Assembly: GCA_900539835.1 (NCBI GenBank)
Contig: UQDR01000014.1
Coordinates: forward strand, 1-60,709
DNA length: 60,709 nt
From: an uncultured Ruminococcus sp.
Lineage (GTDB): Bacteria; Bacillota; Clostridia; Oscillospirales; Ruminococcaceae
Direction: 5' to 3'
Shown: piece by piece, positions 1-7,622 of the stretch
Layout: each line of letters opens with the position of its first letter
Position numbering within the stretch: position 1 is the stretch's first letter
Made by a program: the position numbers and the translations under genes
The notes under the pieces: generated by a model
What the model was told of the DNA's origin: nothing
Databases searched by the model: none
Seen by the model: only the letters and a program-made list of their open reading frames with translations

Positions 1-82
1 GGAGATACAATCTCCTACTGATGACCGCATTGCAAAGCAATGCGCTTGCCACGTTGAATGACGGGGCAAGCCCCTTATTGAA
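1..82 (+). repeat. Hairpin-array repeat, copy 1 (cut by window edge)
   Basis: The first 82 bases match the 3' part of two further copies at 19821-19962 and 26638-26780. It consists of short hairpins in a row: the 3' arm of GGAGA/TCTCC, then GCATTGC-AAA-GCAATGC, then GGGGC-AA-GCCCC, ending in CTTATTGAA. The middle hairpin has loop AAA here and TTT in the other copies, which is the same hairpin flipped. It lies directly upstream of the cardiolipin synthase gene. The 5' part would lie before the window. Confidence 0.85.
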
Positions 83-107
83 AGAAAAAGAACAGAAAGG
101 ACGTATT

Positions 108-1652
108 ATGAAACACTTAAAGCATTTATCGAGAATCATCTTTTCACAGAAAGCAACTATTATACTTTTATTGGCTGCTCAGATTTTGTTTATAGCGTTT
201 ACTTTTTTACGTCTGAGTGCACAATATACTTATCTTAATATTATATTCACTGTAATTGCACTTGCTTTAACAATATATATTTTAAACAAGCCGGAGAATC
301 CTGCTTATAAATTAGTTTGGATCGTTCCTCTTTTAGCTATGCCGCTGTTTGCGACTATTGCATATTTTATTCTTGTAAATCAATATGGTACCAAAAAGCT
401 GAGAAAGGAGCATTTTAAAAAGCGCATTGCCACAAAGCCGTTTCTCAGGCAAAACGAAAGTGTGCTTAATAATCTGAACATACAAAACAAGAATATTTAT
501 CGGCTTGCGAACTATGTGGACAAATTCGGAGGTTTTCCGATTTATCAGAACACAACGATAGAATATTTTAAAATCGGCGAAGAAAAATTTGAAGCAATGA
601 AACGAGAAATGAAAAAGGCAAAGCATTTTATTTTCCTTGAATATTTTATTATAGCCAATGGTGAAATGTGGTCTGAAATTGAAGAGATTCTTGTTGAAAA
701 GGTAAAAGAGGGTGTTGATGTCAGAATTTTATATGACGGCATGGTTTCACGGCTTCCTTATCGTTATGACAAAAAGCTTAGAAAAAAGGGAATCAAATGT
801 TATGTATATAATCCTTTCCGTCCAATGATCTCAACTATTCAGAACAATCGTGACCACAGAAAGATTCTTGTTATTGACGGTCACACCGCATTCAACGGCG
901 GTATAAATATCGGTGACGAATACATAAACAAAATTGTAAGATTTGGTCACTGGAAGGATACGGCGGTTATGATAAAGGGTGAAGCTGTCTGGAACTTCAC
1001 CATGATGTTTCTTCAAATGTGGGAGATTGTCAGCGGAGAGGGAATGGCAACAGATTATGATCAATTCAGACCTGAAAAGCATGCTGCTGTTCAAATTGAA
1101 AGCGACGGATTTGTAATGCCTTACGGTGATTCGCCTTTTGACAATGAAAATGTGGGCGAAATGGTTTATCTCAATATAATCAATTCGGCAAAGGACTATG
1201 TTTATATAACCACGCCTTATCTTATAATTGATCACGAGCTTGTTACGGCTTTGGGGTATGCGGCAAAAAGCGGAGTTGACGTAAGGATAATTGTTCCTGC
1301 AATTCCGGACAAGTGGTATGTTAAATCTATTGGGTGGTCATATTATCGAGAGTTGATTGATCTTGGTGTGAAAATTTATGAATACAACGGATTTATTCAT
1401 GCTAAGAATTTTGTTTCAGATGATATGACGGCGGTTGTGGGTACTATTAATCTTGATTACCGCAGCTTATATATGCATTTTGAATGTGCTACATATATGT
1501 ATCAGATGCCTTGCGTTTCTGATGTAAAGGCTGATTTTCTCAATATACTTCATCATAACTGCAAGCAGATCACTATTGAGGATTGTCTTGACAGACCGCT
1601 TATAAGCAGGATGATGTCGGCAATTCTTCGTACTTTCGCACCGTTATTGTAA
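108..1652 (+). CDS. cls: Cardiolipin synthase (PLD superfamily), membrane-bound
   Basis: It condenses phosphatidylglycerol molecules to cardiolipin and glycerol at the cytoplasmic membrane. The start is taken at the ATG behind AGAAAGGA (514 aa); the longer frame from 21 begins inside the repeat. Two or three membrane helices fill roughly residues 10-100, as in Firmicute Cls proteins. Both HxKxxxxD motifs of the phospholipase D family are present: HRKILVID near the middle and HAKNFVSD in the C-terminal quarter. The gene stands alone and is followed by a terminator hairpin. Several Cls paralogues are common in Firmicutes, so this need not be the only one. Confidence 0.93.
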   Translation: MKHLKHLSRIIFSQKATIILLLAAQILFIAFTFLRLSAQYTYLNIIFTVIALALTIYILNKPENPAYKLVWIVPLLAMPLFATIAYFILVNQYGTKKLRKEHFKKRIATKPFLRQNESVLNNLNIQNKNIYRLANYVDKFGGFPIYQNTTIEYFKIGEEKFEAMKREMKKAKHFIFLEYFIIANGEMWSEIEEILVEKVKEGVDVRILYDGMVSRLPYRYDKKLRKKGIKCYVYNPFRPMISTIQNNRDHRKILVIDGHTAFNGGINIGDEYINKIVRFGHWKDTAVMIKGEAVWNFTMMFLQMWEIVSGEGMATDYDQFRPEKHAAVQIESDGFVMPYGDSPFDNENVGEMVYLNIINSAKDYVYITTPYLIIDHELVTALGYAAKSGVDVRIIVPAIPDKWYVKSIGWSYYRELIDLGVKIYEYNGFIHAKNFVSDDMTAVVGTINLDYRSLYMHFECATYMYQMPCVSDVKADFLNILHHNCKQITIEDCLDRPLISRMMSAILRTFAPLL

Positions 1653-1665
1653 ATAAAAATAATTA

Positions 1666-1690
1666 AGCCGCCTTTTAGGGCGGCTTTTAG
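1666..1690 (+). terminator. Rho-independent terminator of cls
   Basis: Stem AGCCGCC/GGCGGCT with loop TTTTA, followed by TTTAG, 14 bases after the cls stop. Confidence 0.75.
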
Positions 1691-1695
1691 TTTGC

Positions 1696-1725
1696 ACAAA
1701 AAAACAGCACCGGAAATCGGTGCTG
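1696..1725 (-). terminator. Rho-independent terminator of rplJL
   Basis: A perfect 8-bp stem CAGCACCG/CGGTGCTG with a 5-base loop. On the minus strand it is followed by a run of seven T. It lies 18 bases beyond the rplL stop. Confidence 0.9.
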
Positions 1726-1742
1726 TCAGATGTAATTTAAAA

Positions 1743-2114
1743 TTACTTGAGTTCAACAGTTGCGCCAGCAGCTTCGAGCTTAGCTTTGATTTCTTCAGCC
1801 TCAGCCTTAGCAACGCCTTCCTTAATAGCCTTAGGAGCACCTTCAACGATCTCCTTAGCTTCCTTAAGTCCAAGACCTGTGATTTCCTTAACAGCCTTGA
1901 TAACGCCCATTTTAGCATCGCCGAATGAAGCAAGAACTACGTCGAATTCTGACTTTTCTTCAGCAGCACCAGCAGCAGCGCCAGCAGCAGGACCTGCAGC
2001 GATTGCAGCTGTTACACCGAATTCTTCCTGAATTGCGTCTACGAGCTCAGCAAGCTCAAGAACTGAAAGTGTCTTAATATCTTCTACAAATTTCAAAATT
2101 TTCTCTGAAGCCAT
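1743..2114 (-). CDS. rplL: Ribosomal protein L7/L12
   Basis: 123 aa, the usual length. The protein forms the ribosomal stalk that recruits translation GTPases. It has the N-terminal dimerisation domain (EKILKFVEDIKTLSVLELAE), an Ala/Gly-rich hinge at about residues 38-52 and the C-terminal domain with GLGLKEAKEIVEGAPK. It is the second gene of the rplJ-rplL operon, 70 bases behind rplJ, and has its own ribosome binding site (AAAGGAG). A strong terminator follows. Confidence 0.97.
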   Translation of the reverse strand: MASEKILKFVEDIKTLSVLELAELVDAIQEEFGVTAAIAAGPAAGAAAGAAEEKSEFDVVLASFGDAKMGVIKAVKEITGLGLKEAKEIVEGAPKAIKEGVAKAEAEEIKAKLEAAGATVELK

Positions 2115-2184
2115 GATTAAAATCTCCTTTATAATTTAATAAAATGTCTTTGCGGCTTATACCGCAGAATTTACGCTGCAATAA

Positions 2185-2694
2185 TTATGCAGCCTCGTTG
2201 TTTTTGTCCACAACAGCTTGAAGTGTTGCAGCAAGCTTCTGGATAGGTCCCTGGAGAGAACCAACCAACTGAGCCAAAAGTACATCTCTTGAAGGAATCT
2301 TTGAGAGCGCTTTAACGCCAGCCTCGTCATAAACATCTTCACCGATAAATCCGGCTTTAAGATGGAACTTTTCATCCTTGCATTCCTCAGCAAATTTTCC
2401 GAGAATTCTTGCAGGAGCAGTCTGGTCGTCGTCTGAAACAGCGATAGCTGTTGTTCCCTCGAGAACGTTTGTGATGCTTTCAAGACCTGCATTGGTCATA
2501 GCAAAACGGAGCATTGTATTCTTCTCAACGAAGTATTTAACTCCTGCTTCACGCAATTCCTTACGGAGCTTAGTATCCTCTTCAACTGTAATTCCCTTAT
2601 AATCAACGAGAACACCGGCAGCAGAATTCTTGAGCAATTCAGTAAGCTGTTCAACTCTTTCCTTTTTAGCGAGCAAAATCTTTTCGCTTGGCAT
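2185..2694 (-). CDS. rplJ: Ribosomal protein L10
   Basis: 169 aa. L10 anchors L7/L12 dimers to the 23S rRNA and represses its own operon through the leader. The start is the ATG behind AGAGGTG; the frame stays open a further 35 codons upstream, but only through the untranslated leader. The N-terminal sequence MPSEKILLAKKERVEQLTE and the DYKGITVEEDTKLRKELRE region are typical of the family. The C-terminal helix that binds L12 is present. Confidence 0.96.
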   Translation of the reverse strand: MPSEKILLAKKERVEQLTELLKNSAAGVLVDYKGITVEEDTKLRKELREAGVKYFVEKNTMLRFAMTNAGLESITNVLEGTTAIAVSDDDQTAPARILGKFAEECKDEKFHLKAGFIGEDVYDEAGVKALSKIPSRDVLLAQLVGSLQGPIQKLAATLQAVVDKNNEAA

Positions 2695-2923
2695 AATAAT
2701 TTCACCTCTTTGAAAAATTACTACCCGTATCGGTTTGCAGAAGAATCTGCAAAAAGAAAATCTCTTTTTATCAAAAGACAAAAAGAGATGACAAAGCATT
2801 TATTAAACTTTGCTATTCTTTTCCTCGGCCGGACTTCTGCATTCATCTCTGAGCTTTAATAAAACAAATATTGAATTTGCAAGCTCCGGGATTCGCTGCC
2901 GGCTGTCTTTAGATACGAATGCA
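2695..2923 (-). promoter_or_regulatory. L10 leader (autoregulatory 5' UTR of rplJL)
   Basis: The transcript starts near 2923 from a consensus promoter and runs about 230 bases before rplJ. The leader contains GGCCGAGGAA, resembling the conserved core of Firmicute L10 leaders. Further on it has a hairpin with a U-rich tail (2751-2789) that can act as attenuator. Binding of L10(L12)4 to such leaders reduces expression. The assignment is from position and core motif; a covariance-model search was not possible. Confidence 0.65.
2751..2789 (-). terminator. Attenuator hairpin inside the rplJL leader
   Basis: On the minus strand ATCTCTTTTT pairs with AAAAAGAGAT (10 bp, 10-base loop) and is followed by TTTCTTTTT. 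It sits 57 bases before the rplJ start, inside the transcript, so it should limit read-through into rplJL. Confidence 0.7.
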
Positions 2924-2929
2924 ACAATA

Positions 2930-2958
2930 ATTATAACAGTATTTTATCAATCTGTCAA
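2930..2958 (-). promoter_or_regulatory. Sigma-A promoter of rplJL
   Basis: On the minus strand: TTGACA, 17 bases, TATAAT. Both hexamers are perfect, fitting a ribosomal protein operon. Confidence 0.88.
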
Positions 2959-2999
2959 GCATTTTGACAAATTGTTTATTAATTTTTTGTAAATTAATA

Positions 3000-3295
3000 A
3001 CCGTCGTTTATAAAAACGACGGTTTGAGAGTGTCGATAAACTATAATTTTCGTAATATTAAAAGTTTAGGTCAAGCCTTTTCAAAGGCTTGCGGTTTCCA
3101 AAGGCGGAGCCTTGGTCGCCAACCGCAGTTGGCGAAATTCTTCTCCTACAGGAGCTCTGCATAGGGTGAATGAAAAAACACTCCACTGGAGTGTTTTTTC
3201 AGAGGGGCATGCTCTGCGATAGAGAGCTGACCCTAAAATTTATTATTTGACTTCTTCGACAGGCTGTAACCGCCGTTTGTTAAAACGACGGTTTT
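3000..3295. repeat. Cluster of short palindromes flanked by two similar hairpins
   Basis: About 300 bases without a gene. Two related hairpins (CCGTCGTTT/AAACGACGG at 3001-3022 and CCGCCGTTT/AAACGACGG at 3270-3292) flank five or more short palindromes: AAGCCTTTTCAAAGGCTT, CCAAAGGC-GGAGCCTTGG, CGCCAACCGCAGTTGGCG, TCTCCTACAGGAGA, and a long one of AAAAAACACTC/GAGTGTTTTTT. The inner ends carry related inverted sequences beginning TGTCGA and ending in AGG(G)TC. The last large hairpin may serve as terminator. The organisation suggests a non-autonomous mobile repeat. Confidence 0.6.
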
Positions 3296-3298
3296 ATT

Positions 3299-4080
3299 TT
3301 ATGCAGAAATAGTAGTTTTATATTTGAGGCAAATCTTATCGGTTATAAGTGCGATAAACTCGCTGTTTGTGGGTTTACCCTTACCGGTATTAACTGTATA
3401 GCCGAAAAAGCTGTTTAGTGTATCTAAATCTCCTCTGTCCCAAGCTATTTCGATAGCATGTCTTATTGCTCTTTCCACTCTTGAAGGTGTAGTACTGAAT
3501 TTTTGGCTACTGCGGGATATAATAGCTTTGTAACGCTTTCCAGCATTTCTTTATCATTGACCGACTGAATAATTGCTTCACGAAGATAATGATAGCCTTT
3601 TATATGTGCCGGTACACCGATTTGGTGGATTATATCCGTAACTATTATTTCAAGATTGGGATTTCCCTTTGTTTTGGTGTAGGTCAGATCTGAAGTAATA
3701 TCTGTATCAATATCAAGCATGGCTTTAATGCGTTCACCAAGAACCTTAACGTCAAATGGTTTTAACATAAAATATGATGCTCCTGCCAGCATTACCTGCT
3801 GTTCAATAAAGGAGTTTTCATAAGAGCTTGTAACGATAAAGAGTGGTTTCTTATAAGAAGAAGCCTGAAGCTTCTTTATAAGCTCAATAGCGTCAAGATT
3901 GGGCATTACCGCTTCAATTATTACTACGTCAGGAGCTTCGTTTTTTACAGCTTCAAAAATTGTCAGACCGTCCTTTGGTCTTGTAATAACAAAGAAGCCC
4001 ATAGATCTTAATGAAGAAGCGCAGGAAACGCCGTATTGTGCAGAATCATCACCGATGAGAATTTTGATTTTATTTGTCAT
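3299..4080 (-). pseudogene. spo0A: Sporulation master regulator Spo0A, frameshifted, Glu at the phosphoacceptor site
   Basis: Spo0A is the response regulator that starts sporulation. The receiver domain (residues 1-125) has the acidic pair D11 D12, Thr/Ser in VTSS and Lys in LKPFD, but the phosphoacceptor position in IIEAVMPNLDA is Glu56 instead of Asp. The frame continues into the DNA-binding domain (IIHQIGVPAHIKGYHYLREAI) and then stops at 3463 after AKNSVLHLQEWKEQ. One frame back, the rest of the domain is intact: FSTTPSRVERAIRHAIEIAW, FFGYTVNTGKGKPTNSEF, to a stop at 3299. The break is at a run of five A; six A would restore a 260-aa protein. Order spoIVB-spo0A is as in other sporeformers. 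A sequencing error in the A run, a real mutation, or slippage on the A run are all possible. Confidence 0.85.
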
Positions 4081-4453
4081 GTCAATTAACCTCCGTTGTT
4101 TAATTATGTCTTTATTAATTGCTTGCCGTCTGTTTTAATTGTTAATAAGAATTTTTCAGCTGATTTCAATTCTTCATTGATTTCAGTTTAACACATCTAA
4201 ACATAAAAATCAATAAGTTTTTAGAAAAAACGTCAATTTTTTATCGACTAAATTGTGTACATTGCACAATAAATTAGCTGAATACATAACGAATCGTTAT
4301 TAAGTGATTAATAGCCTCTGCAATCGCCGTTTTATGACATACACTTTTCTCCAGCGTTCGGCAGGAAACCTGTTTTAACTCGTTTTGTAAGGGAAAAGAG
4401 TTAAAAAATGACGAATGAGAGGTATTATCGGTGGTTTTAAGCAGAAAATATAA
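4081..4453. other. Intergenic region between spoIVB and spo0A
   Basis: 373 bases without a gene. A usable ribosome binding site (GGAGG) precedes spo0A. A 15-base palindrome ATAACGAATCGTTAT at 4286-4300 could be an operator. A small CAGG-AAA-CCTG hairpin lies at 4362-4372. No exact 0A box (TTGTCGAA or TTCGACAA) and no convincing sigma-A or sigma-H promoter was found by eye. Confidence 0.45.
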
Positions 4454-5710
4454 TTAACTTGCTAAATTTGATGAACTATCTGTGCAAAAACAGGCTTGTT
4501 CATACATTGAGTCGGCAAATATAGCATAGCCCTGTTGAGGAGAATCAATGAAAACATGGGTAACTGCTCCCACAAGTTTACCATCTTGAATAATCGGGCT
4601 TCCGCTCATTCCTTGAACGATTCCGCCTGTTTTCTCAAGCAGTTCTTCATCTGTAATTCGGATTACCATGTCATGCTCGGCATCTTCGTGGAGGTCGATT
4701 TTTTCTATTTCAATGGAATATTCCTTGGGCTCACATCCGTTTATAGTAGAATAGATCGTTGCTTCGCCTGAATGAATCTCTTGTCTGAAGCCGAGAGGAA
4801 TTGCCTTTTCTTTTGCAGGGCAGCTAAAGAGTGTGCCGAATATACCGCAGCTGCTGTTTGCTGATATAAGTCCTGTTTTTGATGCAGAGGTGAATTCACC
4901 TAACAGCTGTCCCGGATTTCCTTTTTCGCTTTTGTCAAAGCCTGTTATATCCACTTCGCCCACAGAACCTTCTGAAAGAGGAAGAGCCACTTTTGTGTCT
5001 GAATCGCAGATCGGATGTCCCAGTCCGCCGAAGGCAGAGGTTTCGGGATCATAAAAAGTAAGAGTACCGATTCCTGCTGAAGAATCTCTTACCCACATTC
5101 CGCCTTTATAAGAACCGTCGCATAAGCATGGAGTTAATGCGGCTGTTTTTTCTTCGTTATCACGCTTATATTCGATCAGGCACGGCTGACCTTTGGAAGA
5201 TGAGATAAGTTCTCCTATCCTTTTATTTGAATCCACCTGTTCGCCGTTTACTGAGGTTATAATATCTCCTACTTTTAATCCGCAGTTTGAGGCAGGACAT
5301 TCGCCGTCAATTTTTTCAAGCTTTACAATCATTACTCCATCTGTCATAAGCTTTATGCCGAAGGGTTGTCCGCAAGGAACAAGCAGCGGGCGGGACACAG
5401 TTTTCTCCTTAACGTTTTTAATAGGTATAGAGTCAAAAAGCATTAGTGTCGAGTCGGAAACTTTTGTTATGTGAGAAAGGCTGTCTGAATAAAGAGATGA
5501 GGACAAATTATACTGAGAGGAAGCCGCAAAGTATGTTTTGTTTTTGCATGGCTTTGACGAGATGGAAAACAATGATGAAACATTGAGTGGTTCGCCGCCT
5601 GAAACGTAAAAGGAATCGGGGAGAGTTGTAGAATAAAAGCCCACAAGTCCCATAATTCCCATGAGTATTATGCCTGTTGCCGCAGCGGCACGGCGGATTA
5701 ATTTTCCCAT
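4454..5710 (-). CDS. spoIVB: SpoIVB peptidase (S55 family)
   Basis: 418 aa. SpoIVB is a serine peptidase secreted by the forespore into the intermembrane space, where it triggers pro-sigma-K processing. An N-terminal membrane anchor (residues 9-28) is followed by a PDZ domain (about 110-190, GIKLMTDGVMIVKLEKIDG). The C-terminal S55 domain holds the His motif GGLGHPICD, the nucleophile motif GMSGSPI and the ending QGYAIFADSM. spo0A lies downstream on the same strand, the arrangement conserved in Bacillus and Clostridium. Its target pro-SigK is encoded by the split sigK gene at 29.6-39.2 kb. Confidence 0.94.
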   Translation of the reverse strand: MGKLIRRAAAATGIILMGIMGLVGFYSTTLPDSFYVSGGEPLNVSSLFSISSKPCKNKTYFAASSQYNLSSSLYSDSLSHITKVSDSTLMLFDSIPIKNVKEKTVSRPLLVPCGQPFGIKLMTDGVMIVKLEKIDGECPASNCGLKVGDIITSVNGEQVDSNKRIGELISSSKGQPCLIEYKRDNEEKTAALTPCLCDGSYKGGMWVRDSSAGIGTLTFYDPETSAFGGLGHPICDSDTKVALPLSEGSVGEVDITGFDKSEKGNPGQLLGEFTSASKTGLISANSSCGIFGTLFSCPAKEKAIPLGFRQEIHSGEATIYSTINGCEPKEYSIEIEKIDLHEDAEHDMVIRITDEELLEKTGGIVQGMSGSPIIQDGKLVGAVTHVFIDSPQQGYAIFADSMYEQACFCTDSSSNLAS

Positions 5711-5884
5711 TTTTAATCATTCCCTTCTTTTTAAATCGGCGTAAAATTTAACTTCTTTTTGTTTGCAAGTTTATTGTTGACTGAGGATAAGAATAAATTC
5801 AATATGAAACACAAGTATATTTTTCATTGGAATTTCAAGAAATTTAGCTTAAAAAGCCTTTCCGAAAAATTTCAATGGGTTTTG

Positions 5885-5913
5885 TTGATATTAAAGGTCA
5901 AATGTGTTATAAT
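5885..5913 (+). promoter_or_regulatory. Sigma-A promoter of the 5992 membrane protein gene
   Basis: TTGATA, 17 bases, TATAAT, about 80 bases upstream of the start codon. Confidence 0.7.
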
Positions 5914-5991
5914 AACTTTACGGTGTTTTTCAGAGCCGGATTTGATTAAAATGTATACTATTTTAATTTTAATACATATGTGAGGTTTTTT

Positions 5992-6636
5992 ATGTCAAAA
6001 AAAGAAAAGCTAAGAGCACAGAAAGAAAAACAAGACAAATTAATGCATGAACAGGAGCTTCAGGAGCAGCGTGAAATTGAAGCGGCAAGATCAGGCATGA
6101 GTAAATCTGCGGAAAAATTTATTAAAAAAGCAAAAAAAGAAAGAAAAAGCAGCTATGAAGGAAAAGCTTTAATGATTTTAAAGCTTCTGATGCTGATCCC
6201 TTTAGCATATTCGGGAATATTTTATTGCGCAGTTACTGTTGCAGGAGTAGCAACCGGATATATGAGTGAGATGCCGAAATGGATCGGGGCGGTTATGGGC
6301 GTCGGAAGTCTTATAATTATTGCAGGAGTGCTATTTGCATTTTTTAAAAAATACATAGTTTCTTTTGTTACTGTTCTTGTCGGTACGGTTTTTTATATGA
6401 GAGGAGCTATGTACATAATAAACAAGATTTCAGACAAGCTTGAAAATTACAGCGGTGCAAATCCTGAGTTAATGGATATGGATAAGGACTATATGCTTTA
6501 TTATTATCCGATTTTAATTGTTACCCTGATGTCATTAATTATGGCTGTGATAACAGTTATAAAGAAAATCAAAAAGAAAAAGCGTTTGCAGAATGAACGT
6601 GATAATGCTCCGGTCAAGAGCATTGTAGAAGAATAG
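5992..6636 (+). CDS. Membrane protein of unknown function with charged N-terminus
   Basis: I do not recognise a family. 214 aa, starting at ATG behind GTGAGG; a GTG 12 bases upstream is in frame but overlaps that binding site. Residues 1-55 are a Lys/Glu/Gln-rich, probably coiled-coil cytoplasmic stretch (KKEKLRAQKEKQDKLMHEQE). Four membrane helices follow at about 58-85, 93-113, 117-140 and 170-192. The tail is again basic. It has its own promoter and a terminator on both sides, so it is a single-gene unit. Confidence 0.75.
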   Translation: MSKKEKLRAQKEKQDKLMHEQELQEQREIEAARSGMSKSAEKFIKKAKKERKSSYEGKALMILKLLMLIPLAYSGIFYCAVTVAGVATGYMSEMPKWIGAVMGVGSLIIIAGVLFAFFKKYIVSFVTVLVGTVFYMRGAMYIINKISDKLENYSGANPELMDMDKDYMLYYYPILIVTLMSLIMAVITVIKKIKKKKRLQNERDNAPVKSIVEE

Positions 6637-6640
6637 TAAA

Positions 6641-6668
6641 AAGACCGTTTCATTATTGAAACGGTCTT
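6641..6668. terminator. Bidirectional terminator between the 5992 gene and the GH25 gene
   Basis: A perfect 12-bp stem AAGACCGTTTCA/TGAAACGGTCTT with loop TTAT, flanked by A-rich and T-rich sides. It ends both converging genes. Confidence 0.85.
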
Positions 6669-6677
6669 TTCTGTTGT

Positions 6678-7472
6678 CTAAAATCCATTTAAGTTGTTTT
6701 CTCTCATTATTTCAGGATAATCTTTTACTGCATAATCTAAATCCACGTTGCCTCTTATTCCGTCAACATTACCTCTGAAGGAATATTGGTGAATGCCAAA
6801 ATCTATATCAGGCGTTCCGCCGATGTCAGCAACCCAAATATCATATTTTTTTCTTATTTCATCTGTTAGAAGTGTTGCAAGAAAATCTTCGTATGAGTAT
6901 ATCATAACATAATATCCGGCTCGTTCCATTCGGCTGCAAAATGCATCAATTATAGCTGATACACGCCTTCTGCCGAGATTTGCCTGTGCACGTTCCTCAA
7001 TATCCAAAGCTATCGGATAGGGAAGTCGTTTGCCACGAAGTATTTCAATAAGTCTGTCAGCTTCTTCTGTTGCCTCTTCTTCGTTTAAGGCAAGTGTATA
7101 TAAATATGCTCCGACGGGCACGTCTGCTCTTGTTGCTTCCTCATAGTTATCCTCAAAGCGTGAGTCAAGCTCTGTGCCGTATGCAGCTCTCAGCATGGCA
7201 AATCCACCGTGAGGAGATTGTTTTACACGATTCCACTCTATTATTCCCTGCCATGATGAAACGTCTATGCCATAAGTCCTGCCCTCTTCACGTTCAGGAC
7301 GGAAATCTTCTTTGATTCGTCTGCGTTCTTCGCATATTTCGTCTGCATATCGTCTTGAGAAATCTTCTATAAATTCACGGGTATATCCCTCGGCAGCAAT
7401 GATATTATTTGTTCTTGTATCTTTTGCAAGCGCATGGATAAGTTCACGTATTTTTGTATCTGAAAGTTCCAT
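6678..7472 (-). CDS. GH25 lysozyme-like protein
   Basis: 264 aa. A GH25 (Chalaropsis-type) muramidase domain spans about residues 66-255. It starts with YGIDVSSWQG, which carries the first catalytic Asp, has PIALDIEE with the acidic residue of the barrel, and ends with HQYSFRGNVDGIRGNVDLDY. Such enzymes cut peptidoglycan between MurNAc and GlcNAc. There is no signal peptide or anchor; the first 60 residues are charged and helical. It could act inside the cell, be released on lysis, or use an unusual export route. Confidence 0.85.
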   Translation of the reverse strand: MELSDTKIRELIHALAKDTRTNNIIAAEGYTREFIEDFSRRYADEICEERRRIKEDFRPEREEGRTYGIDVSSWQGIIEWNRVKQSPHGGFAMLRAAYGTELDSRFEDNYEEATRADVPVGAYLYTLALNEEEATEEADRLIEILRGKRLPYPIALDIEERAQANLGRRRVSAIIDAFCSRMERAGYYVMIYSYEDFLATLLTDEIRKKYDIWVADIGGTPDIDFGIHQYSFRGNVDGIRGNVDLDYAVKDYPEIMRENNLNGF

Positions 7473-7545
7473 TTAATTTCGCCCCCCTTGTACATTATAT
7501 GCAGATATCTAAGGCGGTTGTTAACCAAAAAATCATTTATGTTAT

Positions 7546-7574
7546 TTGACTTTAGGTGAAAGAAATGATATACT
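7546..7574 (+). promoter_or_regulatory. Sigma-A promoter of the ABC transporter operon
   Basis: TTGACT, 17 bases, TATACT, about 50 bases before the GTG start at 7623. Confidence 0.7.
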
Positions 7575-7622
7575 ACTTTAAGCATGTAAATTGTTATGAT
7601 AAACACAAAAGGAGAAAAAATA

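Noticed and set aside
1743..2114. Long frames opposite rplL (plus strand 1692-1928 and 1747-2031) and similar antisense frames across the window
   Set aside because: They are shadows of well-supported genes, lack binding sites and encode low-complexity sequence.
3050..3240. CRISPR array
   Set aside because: The palindromes differ in sequence and length and there is no constant repeat with regular spacers; no cas genes are near.
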